A stretch of DNA of 64,000 nucleotides from positions 983-64,982 of the forward strand of contig MU270108.1 of NCBI GenBank assembly GCA_021432635.1. The letters are read 5' to 3'. Positions 10,294 through 22,250 of this stretch are shown one piece after another (the stretch's first letter is position 1; every line of letters begins with the position of its first letter). This DNA comes from Thozetella sp. PMI_491 (taxonomy: Eukaryota > Ascomycota > Sordariomycetes > Chaetosphaeriales > Chaetosphaeriaceae). Under the pieces are notes generated by a model. The model was not told the DNA's origin. It did no database searches and saw only the letters and a list, made by a program, of their open reading frames with translations. Both the position numbers and the translations under genes were made by a program.

Positions 10294-12073
10294 CTGGACT
10301 GAATCGGGCCACGCTAGTCGATGGAGCGAGAGAAGGGCTGGGCGGTAGCTGGGTCGTTGGCTGAGTGCAGTAGGTTTATTATTATCTACCGCGTAGACTC
10401 CTCTCCATGGGGGGCTCCGTGTGAGTCATGCTGGATCCTGGAGCCCATCCCGTTAGGGGGGAGGCTCGGCTAAGGAAGAGGAACACGGATGGCCGCCCGC
10501 CCGGGAAAAGTGGAGCATCCAGAGGTGTCCCACGGAATCGTGACCGGAAGAGAAATCCACAAGACCGGAGATACCATAGAAGCCGGGGCATCCTCAGCGA
10601 CACGGCGTCACAAGTGCCCAGGTGGACCAGTCACACGAGATCAGCAAGTCCCGCGCCACCATACGGTACATACACGGCAGACCTCCTCGGAACTTGACCG
10701 CATGTGGCCTCTAGGGCAAGGTGCCAGCAGCCCAGGCAAATTTAACGAATCCAGCCATCCAAAAGCCTCTCTAACCAGGATTCGTACGTCGGGTCTCGGC
10801 TGGCTCGTTTATTGCTCTGACCGTAGGAGGGAGGGGGGTCGCCGACATATGTATGACTCTCCTCAGAAGAAGCCCCCTTGGTGATGATGCCCTCTGGCAC
10901 CCTCGAACCCTGGGCAGCTGCCACGGTTGTGCAGGGGATGCTTTGTTGTTAACAAATCGTTACATGATAGTTACTCGATCAAAATTCCCAATGGCCGTGT
11001 GCTGCAGAGCCCCAGCGCGGTGTCGGGGAGATACGAGAGGCTAGGTCGGCCGAAAACGGAACCGACAGTGGAAGCCGCTACTGCAATGCTCTAGGTGGAG
11101 ACGGGCTGGCCGCATTGGGCAGGCCACAGGGGCGGCGGTCCAGCCAAGACAACATGTGGGTAAGCCTGCACGGGCCAGCTAGGCAAGTGCTGGCGCTAGC
11201 CCAGAGAAAGCTAGTGGAGCTTGCGCCGGCGAGATGCGATCTAGGATGCAGTCGCCCAATCACGCTGGCCGGATAAGCCAGCTGGGCGATCCAGGGTTTC
11301 CATTTCCAAGATCTCGCCTTATCTCGTTATCAGGGTGACCTGCCCACCTTTCCCCGGCAGTACACTGACTGCCCTGACTGACTGTTCTGACTGCTTCACC
11401 CGACAAGCTTGACTCGGCACCCCGCAAGCGCGACGGCTGCACACGAGTAACGCGACCATTTGGTCGTTTCTGGGACCACCTGCCACAGGTCTTATGGCCG
11501 CCAAATATCCCCCCCCCCCCGGGTCGTGCAGCCCGCTCCCTCGGGAGTGGCTTAGGTGGGTAACTTCCTCGCTTCCAACGGAAGGGCTAGCCCCCCGTTC
11601 TTCGCTGAAGACTTGGGCCACTCCTCCTTGTCTGTCGCCAGCTGGCCTGGCCCTCTTCTCACCCGGCTCCCTTCGGCGGCCACCGACTCGCCGAAAGCTT
11701 CGTGCCATAAGATGTTCTTGTGCCCCTCCCCCATCCCCCCTCCCCGTCGTTCTCCCGAACAGTCTCAACTCTACCACTAATTTCCCTATTTCCTTCCTCG
11801 CATCTACACAACACCGGCCGCCGGCCCAGCAACACTCCGCCGTGCTCCTCTGTCAGTGACCGCCCTTCCCCCCTGCGGCTGACCAGCTACGAAAAACAGC
11901 CGTCTCCTGATTTGCTCAGCACACCCTCTCTTGTCTCTTTTCCCTGCCCCACCTCAAGCCCCGCTTACTTATCTCCCTGGTCTACCGCACTCACACGCCG
12001 ACAGACTCTGTCATACCTCGGACTTGCTTGTGCTAGGGAGCCCTCTGTGGATAGGACAAGTTCCCACCAAAAT
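10294..12073. other. Intergenic region between the GNAT gene and allantoinase genes (divergent promoters)
   Basis: No convincing gene is seen. Open frames here are short, compositionally biased and without recognisable domains. From about 11480 to 12070 the plus strand is pyrimidine-rich (CCCTCC, TTCC runs), as expected for a fungal core promoter and 5' leader. The 118 codons of open frame upstream of and in phase with the allantoinase ATG (11720-12073) are low-complexity Ser/Pro/Leu and are probably leader. Confidence 0.5.
11318..11331. promoter_or_regulatory. Paired GATA-factor sites upstream of allantoinase
   Basis: CTTATC (11318-11323) and GTTATC (11326-11331) are two inverse GATA cores two bases apart, about 745 bp before the allantoinase ATG. 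Fungal nitrogen regulators of the NIT2/AreA class bind closely paired GATA sites and control purine catabolism genes. Binding here is inferred only from the motif and the gene's role. Confidence 0.35.
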
Positions 12074-13764
12074 ATGCCTGCGCAGGAGCTGCCGGCAACT
12101 ATGCCGGGCTCCGGCAGTCGAAGCACTGAGCCCTTGATAGCCCTAGTTTCGACAAGAGCCGTCTTGACACAGCCAGATGACTCTTTAGTGCTTTGCCCGG
12201 CAACCATTCTGTTTTCACCCGACACGGGCAAGATCATTTCCATTGTCCAAGCCGTCTTGCCCAGGGACTGCTTCGCCGACCAAGTCGTATATGTCGACCA
12301 CAGTCCCAACATCCTCATGCCGGGCTTGGTTGACGCACATGTTCACCTCAACGAGCCTGGCAGAACAGAATGGGAAGGTTTCAACACGGGGACAAAGGCA
12401 GCTGCCTCGGGAGGCGTGACGACTGTGGTTGACATGCCTCTCAATGCCATACCCCCCACGACCACCCTCGCAGGATTCCGCGAGAAGCTCGCGGCTAGCG
12501 AGGGCCAATGCTGGGTCGATGTGGCTTTTTATGGAGGCATCATCCCCGGGAATGCACATGAACTACTGCCGCTCATCGAGGCCGGCGTCCGGGGGTTTAA
12601 GGGGTTCCTTATCGAGTCGGGGGTGAGTGCCGTCTAAATACAACCGGCCCGAGGAAGTGGGTGCTAACTGTTGGTACCCAGGTTGACGAATTCCCGGCCG
12701 TCTCGTCCAAAGACATTGCCCTGGCCATGGGGACACTCAAGGACTCCCCAACAACCCTCATGTTCCATGCTGAAATGATCCCGCCCATCGCGGACTCGGT
12801 TGGCGACGTTGCTCTCCATTCCGAGCCGCCGCTCGCGCCCCACGGTGAGCTGACCTCGTACAGCACCTTCTTGGAATCCCGCCCCCCGGCGTTTGAAACG
12901 TATGCGGTGGAAGAGATCTTGTCCATGGCCGAAATGGCACCATTGCTCCATTTGCATATTGTCCATCTATCGGCGACCGAGTGCATCCCCATTCTGCGGG
13001 CTGCCCGCGCCAGGGGCATCAACATCACAGCTGAAACCTGCTTCCACTACCTTGGGCTAGCATCCGACGACATCGAGGACGGCGACACACGGCACAAGTG
13101 CTGCCCCCCCATCCGCAGCCGCACCAACCAGGATTGTTTGTGGGCTGAGCTGAGCTCTCCGGATGGTTGTATCAAAACGGTTGTATCGGACCACTCGCCC
13201 TGCACACCTGAGCTCAAGTTGCTCCCCGCCCACCTGAGGGCCCCAGACGTTGGGGAGCCAGGTATGGCAATGCACCACTCCGACTCGGGTATCGACATGA
13301 CTTTGCCCAAAGGTGAGGCTGCCCGGGACGAGGCAGAGAAGCGAGGGGACTTCTTCGCCGCGTGGGGGGGCATCTCATCTGTTGGCCTTGGCCTTCCGAT
13401 TCTCCACTCGGCCGCCGCAGCGAGAGCTGACTGTGGTGAGAGGGTGCCTTCTCTATTAGACATGGTCCGGCTGTGCTCGCAGGCTACGGCGAAGCAGGTC
13501 GGGCTGTCCCACCGCAAAGGCAGTCTCAGGGTAGGAATGGATGCCGACGTGTGCGTATTTGATGATACTCAGATATGGACCTTGTGCACTGGCGACATGC
13601 GATGGAAAAACAAATGCTCGCCATGGGAAGGCCATCGGTTTACTGGCCGGGTTTGTGAAACTTGGGTCCGGGGACGGAAGGTGTTCCAGCTCGATGGACC
13701 GAACTCAGGTTTCGTCGCCGGGCAACCGACCGGCCAAGCAATCGTGGAGCGGAGAACCTCGTGA
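12074..13764 (+). CDS. DAL1: Allantoinase (allantoin amidohydrolase)
   Basis: Allantoinase opens the hydantoin ring of allantoin to allantoate during purine degradation for nitrogen. The coding sequence joins 12074-12622 and 12682-13764 (543 residues); the 59-bp intron has a GTGAGT donor, a GCTAAC branch site and phase 0. The amidohydrolase metal-site residues are visible: H89 and H91 in DAHVHLNEPGRTEWEG, the carboxylated Lys176 in GFKGF, H212 in HAE, H278 in HIVHLS, and the Asp in VVSDHSPC. The conserved TAETCFHYL and the C-terminal DADVCVFD segment (a beta-sandwich end) are present. The NEPGRTEWEG sequence and TAETC favour allantoinase over dihydroorotase or hydantoinase. The start MPAQELP is preferred over the low-complexity upstream extension. 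Paired GATA sites upstream fit nitrogen control. Confidence 0.93.
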
Positions 13765-15973
13765 TCCCGGGGGTGGACTGATAGCGAGGGATATGTCGGC
13801 TGCTGCTGACGGTACGCGGGGACTGCGCGGCCGTTTTGGGTCACCTGCTCACGCCGCGAGCGCTTCCATTCGGTATGCAGAGCGCTGATCACAGCGTGTT
13901 CACAAGATATCCCCTGCCTGGGTACGCTTTAGATGAACGAGGATGTACGCGAGGTGAAGCGTTTTGGAGCGGGCGAGGCACTTCGGCATTGCGCCGCCCG
14001 GCGGTCCCTGCCGAATATTGATATGGTGATGATCAATGGAATAAGATGCGTGGCACCTGGTATGCGATGAAAGGGGCTCTATGTTGATCATGGGCGTGTG
14101 TTGAGAGAGAGAATGGTACGCAGTCGGCTGGTTCTGTTGGGTTTACTATCCTCCCTGCCTCCCCGGGTCCCGGCTCGAAATCGCGGGGCATGCCTCGGTG
14201 CCTCCTTGAATGATGTGCACCGTGTGTTCGGACACACACCATAGCGATGAGCGGGCCGGGCTCGCGTGAGCCTTTAAAGACGATAGGTGGATTTTGGAGC
14301 CAATGATAGTGGCTAAGCCACAATCGGTCCCTTAAGCACTGCTAACTACCGACCGCCGTGGACCTCGTGTCGCGCGGACCTCTACATCAAGTCTCACTCT
14401 GTGAGAGCGTCCAAGAGTCTATGAAGCTCTCAGCTTGCCTGCGTGCATGCCCGGATGGTGTCATGGCCCTCCCCCCCAATGCTGCCAGCGGAAAGGTGCC
14501 GAGCTCCACAGGGAGCTGCCTATGGATTCTCGAAAACAAAGGCTAGCGATCCATCCCTCAGAGACCCACGAGACATGAGACTCGGAAACGGAAGAGAGCG
14601 ACATTCACATCCAGCTGGTCCGAGAGGACTTGGTCGATGGTCACCTGAGCAGATGGCAGGGTTGTCCAAAGCGACAACGTACACATTACACCGACCAGCT
14701 AGGAAGGGGAGAGATTGGTACAGAGAGAACGGAGCTGAGAAGTGATAAACACTAGGGCCAGCTAGTACGAGCTAGGGACACAGCGCGGGTGCGGTCCACG
14801 ACCGTTGATTGTAGCAGCACTGGATTCTGCTTCGTATTCAATTCAGCATCTGTTGTGGGTTATGTTGTGGGTACATAGGTTCACGCGCGTGTTTCGGGGC
14901 ACGACCCGCTCTCTCGCTGGGAGCGCGAGGCGCGAGGTGGGCGAATTGCTTCAAGGAGGTCCAGGCGGGCAAGCATGTCGCAAGGCAAGAGCAAATGCAG
15001 GCCTGCGAGGCGGCTCGCATGGCGAATATGCCCCTTGATGAATACTACTGTCCGTAGTACTATTCATATTGTTTTTTTTTTCTCATGCCTCGGTGTGTAC
15101 ATTGTAGAGCATATAACCTCGTCAGGACTGGGAGGAGGCCGAGCGCGGCGCTCTCCTTGGCCTCCCTTTGCAGTCGCGCCAGTGGGCCCCCTGTTCTCCA
15201 TGAAGTGATTCGCGGAGGGCAGCAGTGCCGAGCCCAGCTGCTAATCCGCCCTGTAATTCCTGTAATTCCAAGTTCATGGGCCACCTCGTAGACAGGGTGG
15301 ACCCAATGCCTGGGAATTGCAGCCTGCGCCCCCCTCCCCCCCGCCTCCCCCTTAGGCGGCGCCAGCACAAGCGAGCGTTGACTGGTCCAGAAACGGGGCG
15401 TCGGCTGCTGCCAGTGCGTGCCAGCTGCCGTCTCTCTTGTCCCGTCGGGCGGCCCAAGACTCCGTCACAATTTCCCTCTCCTGCCATTTCCATCCGCCCA
15501 AAGCCACCACCAGCGACCACCTCATCAACCCGCACGCCGTCCGCCCTCATCTGCCCCAGACTATGTCTGCCCAGCCCGCAGAGCAGTGCAGACACAGTTC
15601 GAGCATCTGCCTGTCGCTTCCCGCTTGTCTTCCCACCACCGGCATCGCTGTCCTTGCTGCCGCGCCGTCACGATTGGGCGGCCCTGCCAAGCTTTCCCCC
15701 CCCTAAAGGTTCCATCCAGCAAAGAACCTACCTCCAAAGGCCGGGGCAATCGACCCAAAATCGCCCCGGGAGACATCGTCCCCTCGATACATCTATTGAG
15801 CCACCTTCTCACTTGACCGGGACTCGTGGTACGGCACCCAACAATTGCTAGAAATTGTTCGAGCATGCTCACCTTCGAGCGCCGACATTGACCCAGAACA
15901 TTGCTCATCGAGTAGTTTCTAACTTGCATCGCTGCCTCCTTCTCGTCCGCCCGCCCACCCACCGCACCGCGAG
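13765..15973. other. Intergenic region and leader before the PIP kinase gene
   Basis: No gene is supported. It holds the 3' end of allantoinase and a long upstream region for the kinase gene. From about 15300 to 15970 the plus strand is strongly C/T-rich, typical of a long 5' leader, and its open frames are Pro/Arg/Ser-rich shadows. A 30-bp hairpin followed by a T-run lies at 15038-15080. Confidence 0.5.
15038..15067. repeat. Inverted repeat with a nearby T-run
   Basis: ATGAATACTAC and GTAGTACTATTCAT form an 11-bp stem around a TGTCC loop, with three extra bases in one arm. A run of T starts a few bases later at 15072. No RNA gene could be recognised here. Confidence 0.4.
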
Positions 15974-18900
15974 ATGCCCTCTTTTCTGGTCGACGAGAAC
16001 CTGCCTATCTATTCGCAATCGTCGGGCGTCGTGCATCTCGACCCTGCCGGCCAGTACAGTCTGTCCAACGACAAGGCCAATGGACACGCTCCCCACCCTC
16101 CCCCATCATCGCAGCCCTCAAATGATAGCTTCGAGGACGAAAGCTCTACGCACTCCACGCACACATCAGAGGACTCAGAACATAGCAGGTCGCAGACTAA
16201 CTGGGACGTCTCGCGTCCTTCGAGCATGACGGCGTTGCCGAACGGTACCAATGGCGGAGGAATAAATGGCAAGGGCTACCAAGAGCCCGAGGGGGAAAAG
16301 GAGCAGCGAAACGGGTACAACATGACGCTAGTCGACCGCACCCTGCCGCAGCGGCCCGTGATCAACGGCATAAAAGAGCTCGCCGAGTGTATTCCCAACC
16401 CTAAGGAACCTAATCCCCGAGACTCATTCGGCTCTGGTACGGCGGCATCAATCCAACAATCTCCTATTGAGATGTATATGCAACCCGTCAACAAGGCCGA
16501 TGTTCGCACCGTCGATACTACAGGTCCATCTAACTCTCCTCTCTCCCCGGCCACCCCAACCTCAGATCCTGTTCGGCGTGCCCCGAGCTCTCCACACAGG
16601 TTCTCCTCGCCTCCTAGCTACCCCGGGGCAGGTACCGGCGCCTCAGTCTCGAACGCACCCCAGCCCCCTCCCGGGGCCGGACTCAAGCATCGCCATACCC
16701 TCGAAGTACCCAAGGCAAACCCGGCTCGTCCTTCCCGAGACGGTAGCGATGCGGCGTTCTCTAGCGGCAGATTTTCCCCGACTACGGCTACAGCCACCGC
16801 CCGAAGGGCGTCGCTGAGCCTTGCGAGGAGGAACACTCGATCACTTCACTCGGACTTGCCGCGGGATGAGATTGTCCCGGACGAGGATGCACTGCGCTGG
16901 GCTGAAGCCTACAGACAAAAACGAGCTAGCAAGCGCAAGAGACGAGAGATCGAGGATGATGATAGGGTCTTGGTCGGGACTAAAGTGGATGAAACCCACG
17001 CCAACTGGGCCACTGCGTACAACATGTTGACGGGCATCCGCGTCTCCGTGTCGAGGACAAATGCTAAGCTAGACCGCCCGCTCACCGACGCCGACTTTCA
17101 CACTAAACAAAAGTCTACGTTTGACGTGTGAGTTTAGCCTCCTATCCCTCGAGGGGTAAAGTTCATATTATGAGATTGCTAACATACATAATACGCAGTG
17201 CTGGGAACGAACTGGTACCATCAGCGAAGTACGACTTTAAGTTCAAAGACTACGCGCCCTGGGTGTTCCGTCACCTCCGTGCCCTCTTCCGTCTCGACCC
17301 CGCAGATTACCTTATGTCCTTGACCGGAAAATATATTCTCTCAGAACTGGGGTCTCCTGGAAAAAGTGGTAGTTTCTTCTACTTCTCCCGCGACTATAAG
17401 TACATCATCAAAACGATCCACCACGCTGAGCACAAGTTCTTGCGCAAGATCCTCAAAGACTACTACCAGCACGTCACGGATAACCCAAACACACTGCTGT
17501 CGCAGTTCTACGGCCTTCATCGAGTCAAGATGCCATATGGGAAGAAAATACATTTTGTGGTCATGAACAATCTCTTCCCTCCACACCGAGACATCCACCA
17601 GACATTTGACCTGAAGGGCTCCACCGTTGGGCGAGACTACAGGCAGGATGATTCAGCGACAAACCCGAGAGCCACCCTGAAGGATCTGAACTGGCTCCGG
17701 CGGAAACGCCACCTTGAGCTTGGCCTTCAGAAAAAGCAAATGTTTCTGGAACAACTGCACAAGGATGTCAGGCTGTTACAGAGGCTCCAGATCATGGATT
17801 ACTCCCTTTTGGTTGGAATCCATGACCTCCGGAAAGGCAACGAGGAAAATCTGCGAGACAAAACCCTCCGAGTGTTCAATCCAGGTGGTGATGTTCCTGA
17901 AGACTTCGATCCCCACTCAGTCCTCATGCGAACGCCCTCCAAGCTAGAGAATCAGCGCAAGGCTAGAGAGTTAAGGCAGATGATCAAGACCGAAAGGCCA
18001 ATTCCGATGGGCGAGACGAGCAGTAGGATGCCCGACGAGCTTGCAGATGGTAATCGCTCCGGCTTTCTCTTTAACCAGGACGACGGGGGGTTCAGGGCCA
18101 CCCACGAGGACAATTCACCCGGTGAAGAGGTGTACTACCTCGGGGTGATCGATTGCCTAACGCATGTGAGTTTGCGCCCAGCATGGATACTTGATCAGCA
18201 TGGATACTCGAACCGAGCGTGGGATTGTTTGTACTAATTTGTGGACAACTAGTACGGCATTATCAAGAAGCTTGAACATTTCTGGAAAGGACTGTCCAAC
18301 GATCGCACTCAGATATCGGCGCTTCCCCCGCAAGACTATGGCGAGCGGTTCATCAACTTCATATCGGGCATCACGTTGTCACCAGAAGAGGCAGGGCGGG
18401 AGGCGCAGGCCCGAGATGCCGCTCTCGCCGCCCAGGCCGCCGCAGCCGAGGCCGAGGGCCGAGAACGGGTTGCAAGTTGGGGAAGCAGCAGCCGGCGTCG
18501 CTCATCCATCGCTCACGTGCCGCCAAGCCCGAACTACCAACCGCCCCCGCCGCCTACGGCAGCCGGCATGCCCTCCGAAATCGACTCAACAATGCACAAA
18601 GCGGAGCAAGAGGCCAGGAAGACGGAGAAGCACGGTGCTACCGAGGCAGACGTGCCGGACAGGATCTTGAAGACTGCATCTACGGCTGCTGTAGTCGGTG
18701 CTTCTAGTTTAGCCCGCCATGGCCAAGCCCCGTCATCTCCAGCTGCCGAGCGCAAGGATCCAATCCCTAGCCAGACCGCCATTCTCCCGGTCGTCGAAGA
18801 AGCTGCCGAAGGGGCGTCTACTGGGGGGCGCAGCCGGCACAGCCATATCAGCAGCATCAGGACAGAAAGCGATGGGCGGCCATTGACACCGGCCAAGGAC

Positions 18901-19203
18901 GGAGAGGAGATGCAGCCTGGGTTTGGCAATCCACTCCTCGGCGGGCATGGCAGCCTCAGCAAGGGGCGAGGACCGCCGACACCCCCTAAGACAGCAGGCC
19001 ATGGCGCGTTTCTGAAGCCGGAGAGCGCCGACAGTGGATACGGAGTGACTGGTGCCAGCACAGCCCTCGTGGGCGGACTGAAGAGTGCCACTGGATCGCA
19101 GAAATCCCTCGGCGTGCGGCCTCAAATTAGTCGCGACAGCCTCGATAAAGCTTTACCCCCGCTACCCAAAGGCGAGCCGTCTCCATCTCGGTCCGGCTCT
19201 TAG
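15974..19203 (+). CDS. MSS4: Phosphatidylinositol-4-phosphate 5-kinase
   Basis: This enzyme makes PI(4,5)P2 at the plasma membrane and supports actin organisation and polar growth. The coding sequence joins 15974-17127, 17199-18165 and 18253-19203 and gives 1,023 residues. Both introns have GTGAGT donors and restore frame (phases 2 and 0). Residues 1-320 are disordered, rich in Ser, Pro and Thr. The kinase core follows: [49 protein letters not shown] (nucleotide loop), FDLKGSTVGR, the catalytic IMDYSLLVGIHD and VIDCLTHYGIIKKLEHFWK with the activation loop ending DYGERFINFI. The last ~270 residues are an Ala/Ser-rich tail. Yeast Mss4 has the same layout. The length and single catalytic domain exclude the Fab1 type, which has FYVE and chaperonin domains. 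Confidence 0.93.
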
Positions 19204-20108
19204 CAGGATGGAATGGACGCTGTGGCAGACGGAGCTGGTGATCAACCTCTGCCGCGTGAGATGGCGGGGGAGAAGGCCCGGTGGGAGCAGGTTTGGAGCA
19301 GGTTTTTGGGATCTGTGATGGCGCACGTGGCCCTGGAGGACGCCCGTGGAGGCTGAGTTTGCCAATTGCACCTTTCTTGTTTTACCCTCCTCCCCCCTTC
19401 CTCAGTTAGCTCTTTGACCCTTTCCCCTGCGCGGTTGAAGTACGCGAAAGACATGATACCACCATTGGCATGGATGCATAAAACCTAAATCGCATTTTGT
19501 TTTTGTTTTTGTTTTGTTTTTCCTGTTCTCTATACAAACATTATTACCATGCTTCTTGGACTAGGCTCCCTTTTCCTTTGTCTTTCTGGTCGTGGGCGGC
19601 GGTTCGTCTAATTATTTTCCGTATTTCTCTCGTCTGTCCCTCCCTCTCCCTCTCTGCCTTGGTAAATAGGAAGACCCTCTCGATCATAGAGACGACGGAA
19701 CGATTCCAGCTACGAGAGGCGGTAGACGTCTAGGCAGGGGTGCAAGGGCTTGAACACGCTACTACCCACGAGCGTCAGTGCCAGGATGTTAGATGGGCGG
19801 AAGAGAGCAGCAGCCGTTGGTAGTTCAGACGGGGAAGAGGAGCATGCAGAGACGAAGCCTCTAGCCAGAGCAACACATCGCTTTGTAAATATTAGCCGAG
19901 ATACCTTATATAGAGTTTCCTTTCCACGACATCACATTTCTCACGTGGTTATCACGGAGCCTGGCCTATGTTCCGCCCATGTCCCTACAGCGCCGAGTTC
20001 TCGCACCACTCTCCTCGTCCCATGTGGTTATGTGAACATTATATAGATACAGTCATTATCGTCTCATCCAAAGCTGCCGTCATGCTGACAGGAGAGTGTT
20101 GGGTCGAA
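19204..20108. other. Convergent 3' regions of the PIP kinase and COA6 genes
   Basis: There is no gene of its own. Both neighbours end here. A T/G-rich stretch at 19495-19525 (repeated GTTTT) could serve in 3'-end formation of the kinase transcript. Open frames are short and featureless. Confidence 0.5.
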
Positions 20109-20551
20109 CTATCGTTTGGGAGCGAAGTCGGTCTGAACATCTACTTTGTTGGCGCCCTGTGCCTCTAGCTCCCTCAGTTGGGCCTTCTTCTTTAGATCCT
20201 GAACCCTCCATTTCTTGAAATATGTAACCTAGAGTTGCAATCGGCGGTTAGCTTCCAAGCCACGGCTGCGAGGAAAGGTAGGGCGAGGAGGCGCGCAAGT
20301 ACGAGGTAAGAACTCACCCATTGAGCCGCACAGTCACGCTCGAAGTCGGCGCCTTCTTTCCTGCAGGCCTTTGCCGCCGCCTGGTGGTCCTTGAGGGGGT
20401 CGATGATGCTGTTGGAGTCGAGGCATGCGTAGTATGCGTCTCGTGCAGCCCAGCAGTTCTGCCGTTCCTCGCGGGTGGGTGCGACTTGGCCAGAACGGAC
20501 CTCGTCGGCTCGTCTGTCCGCATCGCTCCGGAAGTAGTTGAAGACGCCCAT
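20109..20551 (-). CDS. COA6: Cytochrome c oxidase assembly factor 6
   Basis: COA6 acts in the mitochondrial intermembrane space and helps deliver copper to the CuA site of Cox2. The coding sequence is the complement of 20318-20551 and 20109-20228, 117 residues, with an 89-bp GTGAGT...CTCTAG intron in phase 0. Exon 1 carries the twin-cysteine CHCH fold: CWAARDAYYAC (CX9C) and CRKEGADFERDC (CX10C). Exon 2 supplies VTYFKKWRVQDLKKKAQ and an ELEAQGA end, which match the conserved tail of fungal Coa6. No N-terminal presequence is present, as expected for Mia40-dependent import. Without the splice the reading frame would run into an unrelated hydrophobic tail. Confidence 0.93.
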
Positions 20552-21507
20552 CTTGGCGAGCAGCGCGTATATGGCAGGGGTTGGGAAATATTTGTTTGTG
20601 CGAGAATACGGTGCCGGATGGTCGACGAGTCATCCGCGTCACGGGAAATGGTGAGGGCCGCCGTACGGAACGTGTTGCGGGGAGGGCGAGCTCTGCTTCA
20701 GTGGGAGCTAGATGGAGGTTCTCGAATGGCTTGAGCTGCTTCGTTACCTTGGGAAGCCAGGCAAAGTCAGGTGGTGCTCGACAGACATAACGGGCAGTTC
20801 CGCAAGACAGCCAAGGGCCCACTCAGCCAAGGAAACCTTCCCCCCCCTGTCCTTCCACATGCTTGCCTTAAGTACCAGCTACGGAGGTAAGGTCTGTTAT
20901 GGCTGTAAATTATGGGAACCAGCAGCACACGCCACATCTTGGGGATTTTGTAATGTACAGTAGATAAACGTACATTCCTGGTCTAGCTGTACTATACGTT
21001 TCGGCCGTCCACACCAATCCTACGTACCGTGCCACACGTCCGTGCTACCTGAATGCAGCATCCACGCAGGCCCTGGCTGTCGTAGCGTGGCCATCTGAAC
21101 CCGGCTATCCTGGCTGGCTCCGTTGCCCTACAACCGTAACCTCATTCATCATCGCATCCTCCCGCAAGGGAGACAGCACAAAGCGAGGACGCCTGGCTTG
21201 ACTTTCTGGGCACATATCGAATCAACAAGGCTCTGGCGTATCCTCCCTCGCCTTACAAGAGTAACACGGCAGAGACCGCTCGGCAGTCGCAACATCATAC
21301 ATTTTTTCTCGAACGAGCTTCTAGGCCCCCCTAGCCGAATGCAAATACCCCCTCCACACGATCCGAGCAGAGCCTTGCAAGCAGGTAAAAGGCAGCGGGG
21401 AGACGGGGGCGATTCGGAGGTGGGATCCGTCAAGCAGGAGGGACTTTCGCGTTGCTTGATTTCGTTTCCTTTTCCTTTCGAGAGGACATCACCGCCGTGG
21501 TGCCAGG
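20552..21507. other. Divergent promoter region between COA6 and SYS1
   Basis: No gene seen. The ORFs on the opposite strand of the COA6 upstream region are shadows. The region should hold the start sites of both flanking genes. Confidence 0.5.
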
Positions 21508-22250
21508 ATGCCGCGCCGTCGGCGGCCGCCACGCGCCGGCGCACTCACCGAGCTCCCTCCCCTTAAGATCCTCGGCCAAATCGCAGCGCTCCAAACGCTT
21601 TACTATATTACCGCCATGTGCCTGATGCTCTTCGCCACCCTAGTGGCTGGGAACCGCTTCACTTTGGACCTCGTGTTTGGATGGAACGCCGTGCGTGGTG
21701 ACACTACCCAGGGATGGCTCATGGGCTTCGTGTGGGTTCTGGACGGTGGCCTATTCATGTATGTCTTCCTCTTTGTCCTCTTATCGACTACAGCTCCTCG
21801 CTCTTCTGCTCAACACTCGGCTGACCTGGTCTATCTGGGCCTCCCAGGGCTGTCGCCATCATCTTCCTCGTCGCTCGCTCCAAGCTCGTGCTCGACTTTG
21901 CGCTCTCTCTACACTTTATTCACTTGCTCGTCGTGAGCCTATACACGCATCAGTTCCCTCGCAATCTCATGTGGTGGCTCACAGTCGGGGCGGCAAGCGC
22001 CGTTGCAGTCGCTCTCGCAACCTGGGGTTGTCAATACCGGGAATTGAAGCCTATCTCATTTGGCGGCAGCGGGGTTGCTACTACCCATGGAGCTGGGGAA
22101 ACTATTGATATGTCGGACTTGCCGGATGACTCTCTGGGGGGCGAAGGGGACGAGGAGCAAGGATTCACAAGAGGAAGGGGGAGGGGGAGGGGGAGGGACG
22201 GCGCCGGCGAGTACGAGATGGTCAAGATGAATGGGAACACCGATAGATAG
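21508..22250 (+). CDS. SYS1: SYS1-type Golgi integral membrane protein
   Basis: Sys1 is the Golgi membrane receptor that recruits the Arf-like GTPase Arl3/ARFRP1 in endosome-to-Golgi traffic. The coding sequence joins 21508-21758 and 21848-22250 (217 residues) with an 89-bp intron (GTATGT donor, CCCAG acceptor, phase 2). Four membrane segments are visible: LYYITAMCLMLFATLVAG, WLMGFVWVLDGGLFM running into AVAIIFLVARS, ALSLHFIHLLVVSLYT and WWLTVGAASAVAVALATWGCQYRE. The LPPLKILGQIAALQTLYY start and the DFALSLHFIHLLVVSLYTHQFPRNLMWW segment (split here as read) are family signatures. The C-terminal cytosolic tail is acidic and then RG-repeated (FTRGRGRGRGRDG), which is unusual and comes from a purine repeat at 22171-22198. 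Confidence 0.9.

Noticed and set aside
11720-12073. A 118-codon in-frame extension upstream of the allantoinase start
   Set aside because: It is low-complexity Ser/Pro/Leu from a C/T-rich leader, and the family begins near the chosen ATG. No targeting signal is evident.
15225-15851. A 208-codon plus-strand frame before the PIP kinase
   Set aside because: It is Pro/Arg/Ser-rich throughout, within a pyrimidine-rich leader, and lacks any recognisable motif.
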